DNA of 64,000 nucleotides from Solidesulfovibrio magneticus RS-1 (GTDB lineage Bacteria; Desulfobacterota; Desulfovibrionia; Desulfovibrionales; Desulfovibrionaceae), in the NCBI RefSeq assembly GCF_000010665.1, contig NC_012796.1:4860001-4924000 (forward strand), given 5' to 3'. Position numbers and translations under genes: made by a program. The notes under the pieces are model-generated. The model saw only the letters and a program-made list of their open reading frames with translations. It did no database searches and was not told the origin of the DNA. Each line of letters opens with the position of its first letter. The first letter of the stretch is position 1. Shown here piece by piece: positions 18,571 through 27,165 of the stretch.

Positions 18571-19446
18571 CTAGGCGAGAAACGCCTCGACGGTTTCCAG
18601 GTAGCGGGCCGGCTGCTCCAAGTGGTGGCTGTGGCTGGCGTCCTCGATGACGGTGAGCCGCGCCCCCGGGATGCGGCCGGCGAAGTCCGCCGTGGTCTCG
18701 GGCGTGGCTTCGTCGTAGCGGCCGCAGGTCAATAGCGTCGGCACGGTGATCGTCCCCAGCTCCGGGGTGGCGTCGTAGCCGGCCAGGGTCCCGGTCAGGG
18801 TGAATTCGCTTGGCCCCCACAGGTGCAGGTAGCTGGGCAGGCCCATGCCCTCGATGGCGCGCATGAGGCAGTCCGGCCAGGGATCGAGACGGCAGACATG
18901 TTTGGCGTAAAACGCGCCCATGGCCGCCTGATAGGCGTCGCTGTCGTAATCGCCGGCCGCTTCGGCGGCGGCCACGGCGTCTTGCACCCCTTGGGGCATG
19001 GCGGTGAGATACGCCCGCTGATCGGCGGCGAACCGGGCGGCGCTCAGGCACGGCCCGGAGAGCACGAGCCGCTCAACCCCTTCCTGGCCGCGCCGCAGCA
19101 GATATTCTACGCTGAGCAGCGCGCCAAAGGATTGCCCCAAAAGAGCCAGCTGCATAAGCCCCAAGGCTTGGCGCACGGCGTCAAGTTCTTCGACGTAACG
19201 CGGCAGGGCAAAAAGCGACAGGTCGTCTGGCCGGTCGGAGCGGCCGCAGCCGAGCTGGTCGTAGAGAACCACCGGCCGGGCGTTGGCCAGGGCTTCCAGA
19301 GGCTCCAGGTAGTCGTGGGGCAGGCCCGGGCCGCCGTGGACGACGAGAAGGGGCGTGCCGGGCGCGTCCTGGCCGACAATGCGGTAGAAGACTCGACCGC
19401 CGGGCACGTTGATCAGCCCCTCGGAAGCCGGGCGTTGCGTCTGCAT
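18571..19446 (-). CDS. Alpha/beta hydrolase, proline iminopeptidase-like
   Basis: A 291-residue protein of the S33 family. The oxyanion block is LLVVHGGPGLPHDYL near residue 35, with VVLYDQLGCGRSDRP next, as in prolyl aminopeptidases. The nucleophile elbow is GQSFGA near residue 107, the acid lies in LLTCGRYDEATPE, and the catalytic His in EDASHSHHLEQP. It probably removes N-terminal proline or acts on a similar small amide or ester. AAGGAGG before the ATG at 19446 sets the start over the TTG one codon earlier. Monocistronic. Confidence 0.86.
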   Translation of the reverse strand: MQTQRPASEGLINVPGGRVFYRIVGQDAPGTPLLVVHGGPGLPHDYLEPLEALANARPVVLYDQLGCGRSDRPDDLSLFALPRYVEELDAVRQALGLMQLALLGQSFGALLSVEYLLRRGQEGVERLVLSGPCLSAARFAADQRAYLTAMPQGVQDAVAAAEAAGDYDSDAYQAAMGAFYAKHVCRLDPWPDCLMRAIEGMGLPSYLHLWGPSEFTLTGTLAGYDATPELGTITVPTLLTCGRYDEATPETTADFAGRIPGARLTVIEDASHSHHLEQPARYLETVEAFLA

Positions 19447-19571
19447 CAAAAGCCTCCTTGCAACAGCATAGCACTTCCACCGAGGCCATCCGGCCGTCGT
19501 CGTTGCCCAAATGGTCGGACCTGCGAGCGTTCGGCCCAGCCCCAGGCGGCCTCACCCCTTCTTGCCGTTTC

Positions 19572-20447
19572 CTACTCGCCGAGGGCGTCGGCCACGGGAT
19601 TGCGCAGCACGCCGTAGCTTTCCAGTTCGATTTCGCAGACGTCGCCGGGTTTGAGGTAGCGTGGCGGTTTACGGGCAAAGCCCACGCCGGAGGGCGTGCC
19701 GGTGACGATGACGTCGCCGGGCTGCAGGGTCATGGCCTCGGACAAGGCGGCAATGAGCGCGGGAACGGGAAAGAGCATGTCCGTGGTGGTGGCTTCCTGG
19801 ACCAGTTCGCCATTGACGCGGGTGCACAAAAGCAGGCCGCTTGCTCCAGGCGGCAGTTCGTCGGGAGTGCACAGCTCCGGGCCGAACGCGCCGGTGCCGT
19901 CGAAATTCTTGCCGAGAAACCACTGGGAGGTGCGAAACTGGTAGTCGCGCACGGAACCTTCGTTAAACAGCGCGTAACCGCCCACGTGGGCCAGGGCCTG
20001 GTTTTTGGGGATCAGTCGGCCGGGCTTGCCGATGATGACGGCCAGCTCGCCCTCGAAATCGAGTTTGGTCGAAACCATAGGGCGCAGGAGCGGTTCGTTG
20101 TGGGCGACAAGGGTCGAAGCCAGGCGGGCGAAGAAGGTCGGGTGGTCAGGCAGGTTGCGGGGGCTTATTTCCACGGCGTGGTCCACGTAATTGAGCCCCA
20201 CGCAGATGATCTTGCCGGGGCGCGGCACGACGGGCAGCAGTTTGGCCGACGAAAAGCGCATTTGGGCGGCCGGAGGCGCATTATCAGCGGCCGTCCGTAC
20301 GGCGTCGAACGCTTCCTGGCCGCCGGCCAGGAAGGCGATCATGTCGCGCGGAAGGCTGTCGTCAAGCTGGGAAAGATCGATGAGCACATCGCCCAGGCGT
20401 ACGCCCAGGCGAGGTCCGTCGTTTTGGGCGAAGGAAACGAGACGCAT
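19572..20447 (-). CDS. Fumarylacetoacetate hydrolase family protein
   Basis: A 291-residue FAH-domain enzyme. The catalytic domain starts around residue 75 with IICVGLNYVDHAVE, followed by HPTFFARLASTLVAHNEP, DFEGELAVIIGKPGR (metal-binding Glu and Asp) and the closing VIVTGTPSGVGFARKP. This matches the 2-hydroxyhepta-2,4-diene-1,7-dioate isomerase / acylpyruvate hydrolase branch. Such proteins cleave or isomerise beta-diketo acids with Mg2+; the true substrate is uncertain. AAGGAG five bases before the ATG at 20447 fixes the start. Confidence 0.9.
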   Translation of the reverse strand: MRLVSFAQNDGPRLGVRLGDVLIDLSQLDDSLPRDMIAFLAGGQEAFDAVRTAADNAPPAAQMRFSSAKLLPVVPRPGKIICVGLNYVDHAVEISPRNLPDHPTFFARLASTLVAHNEPLLRPMVSTKLDFEGELAVIIGKPGRLIPKNQALAHVGGYALFNEGSVRDYQFRTSQWFLGKNFDGTGAFGPELCTPDELPPGASGLLLCTRVNGELVQEATTTDMLFPVPALIAALSEAMTLQPGDVIVTGTPSGVGFARKPPRYLKPGDVCEIELESYGVLRNPVADALGE

Positions 20448-20605
20448 GGGCACTCCTTGGTTGCTACGACGACAACCCTAGGAGCACAGGCGCTTTATCG
20501 TCAAGACACGGCGCTGGCGAGGGCCGCATGAAGGTTCTCATACGCCGGAAGCAGGAGGCCGTAACTTGGCTTGGAGTCTAGGTAAACCAGCCTCGCGGGG
20601 CGAGG

Positions 20606-21544
20606 TCAACGAAGTTCGGGCAGGCTCTGACGGCCTTCCAGGGCGTCGGCCAGGGCGGCAAGCGCAGCCGCGCCGCGCGGATCGACCAGGGGCAGGGAGG
20701 AAGACAGCTTTTCGAAGAAACTGTTCTTTTTCTTTGGCCCCTTGAAAAGCGGCACCTCGCCCTTGAGGCCAAGCTCTTTTTTCAAGTAACCCACGGCATC
20801 TTCCTGGCCGCCGAGTTCGTCCACAAGGCCGATGGCCTGGGCACGCGCCCCGGTCATGGCCCGGCCGTCGGCGATGAGCGCCACGGCTTCGGGAGTCAAC
20901 TTCCGCTCCTTGGCCACGTCGCCGCTGAACTGGGCGTTGAGGTCGTTGATGAGGCCTTCAAGGTAGGCGCGCTGCTCGTCGGACAGCTGCTTGAAAGGAC
21001 TGCCGGCGTCCTTGAGCTTGCCGGTGGTGAGCGAATCCATGCTCAGCCCCAGCTTTTGCATGAGCTCCCGGGCGTTGGCCAGCTGGGTGATGACGCCGAT
21101 GCTGCCGGTGATGGAGCCGGGGTTGGAAAAGATGCGGTCAGCCGCGCAGGCGGCGTAATACCCGCCCGAGGCGGCCACGGCGGAAAAGGAGGCCACGACG
21201 GGCTTTTTGGCCCGCAGGCGTTTGACGGCCATGTACATTTCCTGGGACGGCCCAAAGGCTCCGCCAGGGGAATTGATGCGTAAAATGACGCCCTTGACGG
21301 TGTCGTCCTCGCGCAGTTTGCGGATAAAGGCCACGACCTCTTCGGCGTCGTTTATCGGGCCTTCGACGCGCACCACGCCGATGCGGGCCTCAGCCAGCCC
21401 GAGCAGGGATTCGCCCTCCTCGTCATGGCCGAAAACGCCGAACGCGGCCGCGATCCCGAAAACCAGGATCACGGCCGCGACGGCAATCAGGCATCCGAAC
21501 AGAGCCGGACGTCTGACAGAGAGCGGTTGATTAGCGCTGGGCAT
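20606..21544 (-). CDS. sppA: Signal peptide peptidase SppA (S49 family)
   Basis: A 312-residue single-domain S49 protease anchored by an N-terminal helix (ALFGCLIAVAAVILVFGIAA). The nucleophile Ser lies in VAASGGYYAACAADRIFSNPGSITGSIG, and the general-base Lys around AQFSGDVAKERKLTPE. NSPGGAFGPSQEMY is the first conserved block. It degrades cleaved signal peptides in the membrane. Its ATG overlaps the last 14 bases of rpsA, so the genes are translationally coupled. Confidence 0.92.
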   Translation of the reverse strand: MPSANQPLSVRRPALFGCLIAVAAVILVFGIAAAFGVFGHDEEGESLLGLAEARIGVVRVEGPINDAEEVVAFIRKLREDDTVKGVILRINSPGGAFGPSQEMYMAVKRLRAKKPVVASFSAVAASGGYYAACAADRIFSNPGSITGSIGVITQLANARELMQKLGLSMDSLTTGKLKDAGSPFKQLSDEQRAYLEGLINDLNAQFSGDVAKERKLTPEAVALIADGRAMTGARAQAIGLVDELGGQEDAVGYLKKELGLKGEVPLFKGPKKKNSFFEKLSSSLPLVDPRGAAALAALADALEGRQSLPELR

Positions 21545-23261
21545 CCTCTTCCAGTTTCTGGCGCAGGAGCTCGCCCAGATTGCTTCCGGTGTCGGAAGGA
21601 CCGGCGGTGCGGAATTCCTTGGCCTTTTTCTTGTCCTCTTCGTCCTTGATGGACTTGATGGACAGGCCCAGGCGGCGCTCGTCGGCGGAGACGTGGATGA
21701 CCTTGGCTTCGATCTCGTCGCCTTCCTTGTAGATCTCGGCAGGCGTCTTGACCTTCTTGCGGCTGATTTCGGAGACGTGGACCAGGCCTTCGATGCCTTC
21801 TTCCACTTCCACGAACAGGCCGAAGTCGGTGATGTTGGTCACCGTGCCCTTGACCATGGCGCCGACCGGGTAGGTGTCGGGCACGCGGGTCCAGGGATCT
21901 TCGGAGAGCTGCTTGATGCCCAGGGTGAACTTCTCGTTCTCTTTGTCGACGGTAAGGACCTTGGCCATGACGATGTCGCCGCTCTTGAACATCTCGCCGG
22001 GGTGGCGGACCTTTTTGGTCCAGGAGATGTCGGAGACGTGGATCAGGCCGTCAATGCCGTCCTCGATGCCGATGAAGATGCCGAACTCGGTGATGTTTTT
22101 GACCGAACCCTCAAGGATGGTGCCCTCGGGGTACTTCTCGGCCACAATATCCCACGGATTCGGGCGAACCTGCTTCATGCCCAGCGAGATGCGCTTCTTG
22201 TCCGGATCAACGGACAGCACGACCACTTCGACTTCGTCGCCGACGTGGACCATCTGGCTCGGGTGGCGCAGCTTGCGGGTCCAGGACATCTCGGAGATGT
22301 GGACCAGCCCTTCGACGCCGGGCTCAAGCTCGACGAAGGCGCCGTAGTCGACAAGGTTGGTGACCTTGCCGGACATGCGGGTGTCTTCGGGATACTTGCC
22401 GGCGATGTTTTCCCAGGGATCGGCGATGAGCTGCTTCATGCCCAGGGACACTTTCTGCTTGTCCTGGTCGAAGGAAAGGACCTTCAGTTCCAGTTCGTCT
22501 CCCAGATGCACCAGCTCTTTGGGATGCTTGATGCGCTTCCAGGACATGTCGGTGATGTGCATGAGGCCGTCGAGGCCGCCGAGGTCGACGAAAACGCCGT
22601 ACTCGGTGATGTTCTTGACCCGACCGGTAACGGTCTGGCCCTCTTCGAGGGTCTTGAGGAGGTCTTTGCGCATGGAATCCCGGCGCTCTTCCAGGAGCAC
22701 GCGGCGGGAAACGATGACGTTGCTGCGGCGACGGTTGATCTTGAGCACGCGGAATTCGAATTCCTGGCCGACCAGGGCATCCATGTCGGGCACGGGGCGC
22801 AGATCGACGTGGGAACCGGGCAGAAAGGCTTCGACGCCGCCGAGATCGACCGTGTAGCCGCCTTTGATGCGACGCACGATCTTACCGCTGATGACGTCAT
22901 CTTTTTCCTGGATTTCCTCGAGCTTATCAAAAAGCTGCATCCTCTTGGCCCGCTCGCGGGACATGATGATGGTGCCTTCGGATTCGTTCTTGGAGACGAC
23001 GTACACGTCGATCTGGTCGCCGACTTTGACTTCCAGCTCGCCGAGCGCGTCCATGAATTCGCTGACGGGAATCTGGCCTTCGGACTTGAAGTTGACGTCC
23101 ACCAGGACGTGCTCCTTGCCGATTCGGACCACGACGCCCGGGGTAATGGAGCCTTCTTCCAGGTCGCCGAAATCCTCATTGAGGTAATTTTCCAGCGCGT
23201 CTTCGAAGTTGACTTCCATATCCATGTTAGAATTGTTCTGCATTTCCTGAGTTTTGTCCAT
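21531..23261 (-). CDS. rpsA: 30S ribosomal protein S1
   Basis: A 576-residue protein with six S1 RNA-binding repeats. The first two are divergent and bind the ribosome. The later four carry near-identical cores such as EYGVFVDLGGLDGLMHITDM, DYGAFVELEPGVEGLVHISE, EFGIFIGIEDGIDGLIHVSD and DFGLFVEVEEGIEGLVHVSE. It brings mRNA to the 30S subunit. I start at the ATG at 23261, with GGAGG seven bases upstream and the acidic N-terminus MDKTQEMQNNSNMDMEVNFE; the frame is open further up but without support. sppA follows in the same transcript. Confidence 0.97.
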   Translation of the reverse strand: MDKTQEMQNNSNMDMEVNFEDALENYLNEDFGDLEEGSITPGVVVRIGKEHVLVDVNFKSEGQIPVSEFMDALGELEVKVGDQIDVYVVSKNESEGTIIMSRERAKRMQLFDKLEEIQEKDDVISGKIVRRIKGGYTVDLGGVEAFLPGSHVDLRPVPDMDALVGQEFEFRVLKINRRRSNVIVSRRVLLEERRDSMRKDLLKTLEEGQTVTGRVKNITEYGVFVDLGGLDGLMHITDMSWKRIKHPKELVHLGDELELKVLSFDQDKQKVSLGMKQLIADPWENIAGKYPEDTRMSGKVTNLVDYGAFVELEPGVEGLVHISEMSWTRKLRHPSQMVHVGDEVEVVVLSVDPDKKRISLGMKQVRPNPWDIVAEKYPEGTILEGSVKNITEFGIFIGIEDGIDGLIHVSDISWTKKVRHPGEMFKSGDIVMAKVLTVDKENEKFTLGIKQLSEDPWTRVPDTYPVGAMVKGTVTNITDFGLFVEVEEGIEGLVHVSEISRKKVKTPAEIYKEGDEIEAKVIHVSADERRLGLSIKSIKDEEDKKKAKEFRTAGPSDTGSNLGELLRQKLEEDAQR

Positions 23262-23358
23262 GAGTTGACCTCCAACGCGATCTATCCCTTCAAAAAGGAT
23301 TTGTGCTAATAGCAGAAAGCCCGCGAACACACAACCCAAAAGGGCGTCGCCCTCCGGC

Positions 23359-24657
23359 TTATGCCAAGCCGACCAGATCGTAATCCTTGGAGTCTTCGAT
23401 GGTGGCCGTGACCATGTTGCCCGGCGCGACGCCCGGGCCGCTGACATACGTCACCCCGTCGATCTCCGGGGCCTGGAACCAGGTGCGACCGACATGCAGC
23501 CCCGGCCATTCGGGATGAACGCTGTCCACCAGCACTTCCGTGTCGCGGCCGACCCAGTCTTCCAGCAAATCGGCGCTGATTTCCCGCTGGGCGGCCATGA
23601 CCGCCTCCACCCGCCGGGCCTTGACGTCGCTGCGCACCTGTCCGGCCATGGCCGCCGCCGGGGTGCCTTCCTCGCGGTGGTAGGGGAACACGCCAACATG
23701 GTTGAGCCTGGCTTCATTGACAAACCGCAGCAGCGTCTCGAAATGTTCTTTCTTTTCGCCAGGAAGCCCCACGATGAAGGTCGAGCGCAGGGCGGCGTCC
23801 GAAAAATGGCGGCGCACCCGGGCCACCACCGTCTCGGCCGAGGCCGCCTTGGGCCGGCCCATGGCGGCCAGCATGTCCGGTTGGACGTGCTGGAACGGGA
23901 TGTCGAAATACGGCACGAAGGGCCGGCCGGCCCCGGCCAGGAAAGCAAGCAGATCGTCCGTCACCCCGGACGGGTACAGATAGAGCAGGCGCAGCCACTT
24001 GAGGCCCGAAAGGGGCAGGAGCTTGCCCAGCAGGGCCTTGAGGCCTTCCTTCATCCCCAGATCGCGGCCGTAGGCGGCCACGTCCTGGGCCACCACAACG
24101 AGCTCCGACGCGCCCTTGTCCAGAAGCCCCCGGGACTCCTCCACCAGGGCGTCCAGAGGCTTGCTCACAAGCGGCCCGCGAATCGACGGGATGGTGCAGT
24201 AGCGGCAGGCGTGGTCGCAGCCTTCGGCGATTTTGAGGTAGGCATAGGACGGCGGGGTGCTGGCCAGACGGCCGGTGGGCGCGGCCGATTCGGCCGACAG
24301 CGCCTTGGCCAGCCGGCCCGGGATGAGGTCCAGCTCCGAGGGCAGGCCCCAGATGTCGACTTCGGGCAGACCGTCGCGCAGTTCCTGGCCGAAACGCGAG
24401 GGCAGGCAGCCGAGCACGGCCAACACCGGGCGCGGCGACAGCTCGCGGATGGCCTCGGAGGCTTCCAAGATGGCGGCCACGGACTCCTCGACGGCCGGGG
24501 CAATAAACGAACAGGTGTTGACGACCACCAGATCGGCCGCCTCGGGCGTGGCCGCCGGGGTCGTGGCAAAGGGCAGGCCGCCCAGCACGTTTTCAGTGTC
24601 CACACGGTTCTTGGGGCAGCCAAGGCTGATGGTGTGGACGCGGTATATCTTGGACAT
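23359..24657 (-). CDS. rimO: Ribosomal protein S12 methylthiotransferase RimO
   Basis: A 432-residue radical-SAM enzyme that adds a methylthio group to an aspartate of ribosomal protein S12. The N-terminal UPF0004 domain starts ISLGCPKNRVDTENVLGGL, with further cluster cysteines in NTCSFIAPAVEESV and LGCLPSR. The SAM-radical motif is EGCDHACRYCTIPSIRG (CxxxCxxC), and a TRAM domain closes the protein. The start MSKIYRVH at 24657 is preceded by GGATGGA. It faces rdgB across a 100-base divergent promoter region and lies upstream of rpsA on the same strand. Confidence 0.95.
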   Translation of the reverse strand: MSKIYRVHTISLGCPKNRVDTENVLGGLPFATTPAATPEAADLVVVNTCSFIAPAVEESVAAILEASEAIRELSPRPVLAVLGCLPSRFGQELRDGLPEVDIWGLPSELDLIPGRLAKALSAESAAPTGRLASTPPSYAYLKIAEGCDHACRYCTIPSIRGPLVSKPLDALVEESRGLLDKGASELVVVAQDVAAYGRDLGMKEGLKALLGKLLPLSGLKWLRLLYLYPSGVTDDLLAFLAGAGRPFVPYFDIPFQHVQPDMLAAMGRPKAASAETVVARVRRHFSDAALRSTFIVGLPGEKKEHFETLLRFVNEARLNHVGVFPYHREEGTPAAAMAGQVRSDVKARRVEAVMAAQREISADLLEDWVGRDTEVLVDSVHPEWPGLHVGRTWFQAPEIDGVTYVSGPGVAPGNMVTATIEDSKDYDLVGLA

Positions 24658-24759
24658 GGGTTTCGTTCCATCCTTGCAGGCAATGTGGGGCCGGGCTACC
24701 ATGGCTTGCCCCGGATGGCAAAAGCCCTGCCGGAGCGGCAAAAAGCTTCAGGAGTCCCG

Positions 24760-25392
24760 ATGGATACCCAGACAAAGGAAGACAGCCTCAAGGTCGTGCT
24801 GGCCACCCGCAACGCCGGGAAGATCAAGGAATTAAACGCTCTGCTGGCCGGACTTGGCGTCACCGTGGTCGGACTCGGGGAATTCCCGGAAATCGGCGAA
24901 ATCCCCGAAACCGGGACGACGTTTCTGGAAAACGCCCGTATCAAGGCCTGGGCCGTGGCCAAGGCCACAGGACTGGTGAGCCTGGCCGACGATTCCGGAC
25001 TGTGCGTGGACGCCCTGTCCGGCGCGCCCGGCGTTTATTCGGCCCGCTACGCCGGCGAAAACGCCTCCGACGCCGCCAACAATGACAAGCTGCTGACCGT
25101 CATGGCCCACGTGCCCGAGGGCGACCGCACCTGCCGGTTCGTCTCGGTGGTGGTTGCGGCCGATCCCGACGGCCGGGAACTCACAGCCGAAGGAGCCTGG
25201 GAAGGCCGGGTGGCCTTCGCGCCCGCCGGCGACGGCGGTTTCGGCTACGATCCGCTCTTTTTCGACGCGCTTGCCGGCAAAACCGCCGCTGAACTCACGC
25301 CCACCGAAAAAAACGCCCGCAGCCATCGCGGCCAGGCGTTGGCGAAATTGGTGGAGAAATGGGGAGATTGGCGGGGAAAAGAGCAAGAATAA
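24760..25392 (+). CDS. rdgB: dITP/XTP pyrophosphatase (RdgB/HAM1 family)
   Basis: A 210-residue cytosolic enzyme that hydrolyses dITP, ITP and XTP to monophosphates and keeps deaminated purines out of DNA and RNA. Signature blocks are VVLATRNAGKIKELNALL, the metal site LADDSGLCVDALSGAPGVYSARYAGE, and FGYDPLFF followed by ELTPTEKNARSHRGQAL. All are intact. AGGAG precedes the ATG at 24760. The C-terminus (WGDWRGKEQE) is variable and stops just before a repeat. Confidence 0.95.
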   Translation: MDTQTKEDSLKVVLATRNAGKIKELNALLAGLGVTVVGLGEFPEIGEIPETGTTFLENARIKAWAVAKATGLVSLADDSGLCVDALSGAPGVYSARYAGENASDAANNDKLLTVMAHVPEGDRTCRFVSVVVAADPDGRELTAEGAWEGRVAFAPAGDGGFGYDPLFFDALAGKTAAELTPTEKNARSHRGQALAKLVEKWGDWRGKEQE

Positions 25393-25397
25393 GAAGA

Positions 25398-25492
25398 AGA
25401 TGCCTCCGGCGGCCGGCGAAAGCACCGCTGGCCGCAGACCATGTGGGGGGGGCTGGGGGCCTCAGGCCCCCAGCCGCCGGAGGCATCCCCCA
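25398..25492. repeat. REP-like repeats in inverted arrangement, copies 3 and 4
   Basis: A plus-strand head GATGCCTCCGGCGGCC at about 25399 faces a complete minus-strand unit ending GCCGCCGGAGGCATC near 25489, with the palindrome GGGGGCCTCAGGCCCCC between. The pair sits between convergent genes. Confidence 0.8.
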
Positions 25493-25498
25493 TCCTGT

Positions 25499-26251
25499 CT
25501 AGAAAAATGGCTTCGGCGAGTCTTCCACTAGCGGCCCGTCGTAGGGCGGTTTTTCCTGGGCTGGCGGCGGGGCCGGCTGGGGCGCGGGCGTGGCGGCGGG
25601 CTGTTTGGCGGCGGGCTTTGACGGTTCGCCCTGGATGACGATCTTTTCCTTGCGCACGGGCTTTTTGGCCGGGGCCTTGGCCGGCTGGGTCTGGGGCGGC
25701 GCCTTGAAGCTCGGGCCGACCGGTTCGCCGTGGAACTCCCGGATGCGCCACAGGTAGTTGTCGTCGCGCGACAGGCCGAAATAACAGCTCATCACAGCCT
25801 GTTTGGCTTGGCCGTTTTCGTTCCAGCGCAGGTCGGCCACGGCCCGCACGCTGGCCCGCTCGCCCTTGACCTGGATGTTCATGGGTTCGCGCCACTGCAT
25901 GGCGAGTCCCATGCGGCGCTGTTCGGCCAGGGAGGCAGGAAGCTGGCGCTCCAGTTCGCCGATCCCCCGGAGGGGACGCACGTCCTTGCCCAAGAGCGGC
26001 ACGTAACGGGCGTCTTCGGTGAATAGGCGCAGCATGGCCCCGGCGTCGCCGCTTGCGGCCACGTCCGGAAAACGGACAATGAATTCGTGGATGTTCTTGG
26101 CATCGGCCGAGGCGAACCCCGAGGGCTTGGCCGGCTCGGCCTTGGTTTTTTTGCCGCCGCCGCAGCCGGCCAGCAGACACAGGGCCGCCACAAGCGCGGC
26201 GAACGCCGCCAACACCCTCTTCCTCTCGACCGCACACGCGTCCCGGACCAT
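25499..26251 (-). CDS. Lipoprotein with an NTF2-like domain and Pro/Ala/Lys-rich tail
   Basis: A 250-residue envelope protein. A lipoprotein signal ends in CLLAGC (lipidated Cys near 30). A globular region of about 130 residues follows, with IHEFIVRFPDVAASGDAGAMLRLFTEDARYVPLLG and later MSCYFGLSRDDNYLWRIREFHGEPV, which looks like the SnoaL/NTF2-like cone fold. The last 80 residues are a low-complexity Pro/Ala/Lys segment that may reach through the wall. GGAGG precedes the ATG. Function unknown. Confidence 0.72.
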   Translation of the reverse strand: MVRDACAVERKRVLAAFAALVAALCLLAGCGGGKKTKAEPAKPSGFASADAKNIHEFIVRFPDVAASGDAGAMLRLFTEDARYVPLLGKDVRPLRGIGELERQLPASLAEQRRMGLAMQWREPMNIQVKGERASVRAVADLRWNENGQAKQAVMSCYFGLSRDDNYLWRIREFHGEPVGPSFKAPPQTQPAKAPAKKPVRKEKIVIQGEPSKPAAKQPAATPAPQPAPPPAQEKPPYDGPLVEDSPKPFF

Positions 26252-26290
26252 ACGCCATCCTCCACAACGCCCCCACCGACCGCCACCCCA

Positions 26291-26337
26291 AGTGGGATTC
26301 CAAAGGGCTCAGCCCTTTGGCCGCCGGAGGCATTCTT
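26291..26337 (-). repeat. REP-like intergenic repeat, copy 5
   Basis: Minus-strand unit: GAATGCCTCCGGCGGCC, then AAAGGGCTGAGCCCTTT and GGAATCCC. It lies between the HAD phosphatase gene and the lipoprotein gene. Confidence 0.78.
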
Positions 26338-26362
26338 CCTCTTTTTGTATCACATCACCCCA

Positions 26363-27025
26363 TCATCCCAATAAATTCCCCACCAACTCCCCCACGTCGG
26401 CCGCCAGATAATCCGGTTCGTGGCGGGCCAGTTCGTCGCGGCTGGCGTGGCCGCTGGCCACTGCGGCCGTACGCGTGCCGGCGGCCTTGCCCACGGCCAG
26501 GTCCATGGGGTGGTCGCCGACCATGAGCGACCGGGCCGGCGAAGCACCCAGGGCCTGGAGCGCGGCCAGCAGATGGCCGGGATCGGGCTTGACGCGTGGT
26601 GTGTCGTCGCGGGCCAGGAGCACGCCGGCGAAATCGTGGAGATCGGGAAAGACCGTCAACACGGCCCGGCGGCAGTTGCGGGTAATGACGCCGACCTTGA
26701 CGCCGCGCCCGGCCAGGGCGGCAAGGGCGGCCCGGGTTTCGGGGAAAAGGCTGGCCCGGGCGGCCCCGTCGGTCTCCATGGCTTCGATGCCCTGGGCGGC
26801 CTGGGCGGCGAAGCGCCGGGAAGCGTCGGGATCGGTCCGGGCGATGGCGGCGGCCAGCTGCGCGGCGTATTCCAGAGCCGGCAGGCCGTTGGCCGGCGGC
26901 ACGGCGGGCAAAAACGCGGCCGCCTGCCGGGCCACGAGCTGTTTCATGGCCGTGAAATCCAGGACCAGCTCGGCCAGGGTGCCGTCGAAGTCGAAGACGG
27001 CGGCATCGAAAATGGTGTCGGGCAT
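26363..27025 (-). CDS. HAD-superfamily hydrolase, phosphoglycolate phosphatase-like
   Basis: A 220-residue HAD phosphatase. Motif I is VFDFDGTLAEL at the N-terminus, motif II lies in VKVGVITRNCRRAV, and motifs III/IV are KPDPGHLLAALQALG and SLMVGDHPMDLAVGKAAGT. A helical cap domain lies between motifs I and II, placing it in the Gph/PgmB class. The start MPDTIFDAAVFDFDG at 27025 gives the usual N-terminus; the longer frame upstream is GC-driven. The substrate is a small phosphomonoester, not defined. Divergent from the flavoprotein gene. Confidence 0.87.
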   Translation of the reverse strand: MPDTIFDAAVFDFDGTLAELVLDFTAMKQLVARQAAAFLPAVPPANGLPALEYAAQLAAAIARTDPDASRRFAAQAAQGIEAMETDGAARASLFPETRAALAALAGRGVKVGVITRNCRRAVLTVFPDLHDFAGVLLARDDTPRVKPDPGHLLAALQALGASPARSLMVGDHPMDLAVGKAAGTRTAAVASGHASRDELARHEPDYLAADVGELVGNLLG

Positions 27026-27165
27026 GGGGATTTTGCCTTGCCGGCGGATTGCCCGCCGGGCGCGTCGCGGGTATGCTCCGCCCGGTTTTACGCCCGGGCG
27101 GCGTCCCTTGGCAACCCGGCGGCGGGATTGCCGGGCGCGCCCCAACCTTTTGCCTGCGATCCACC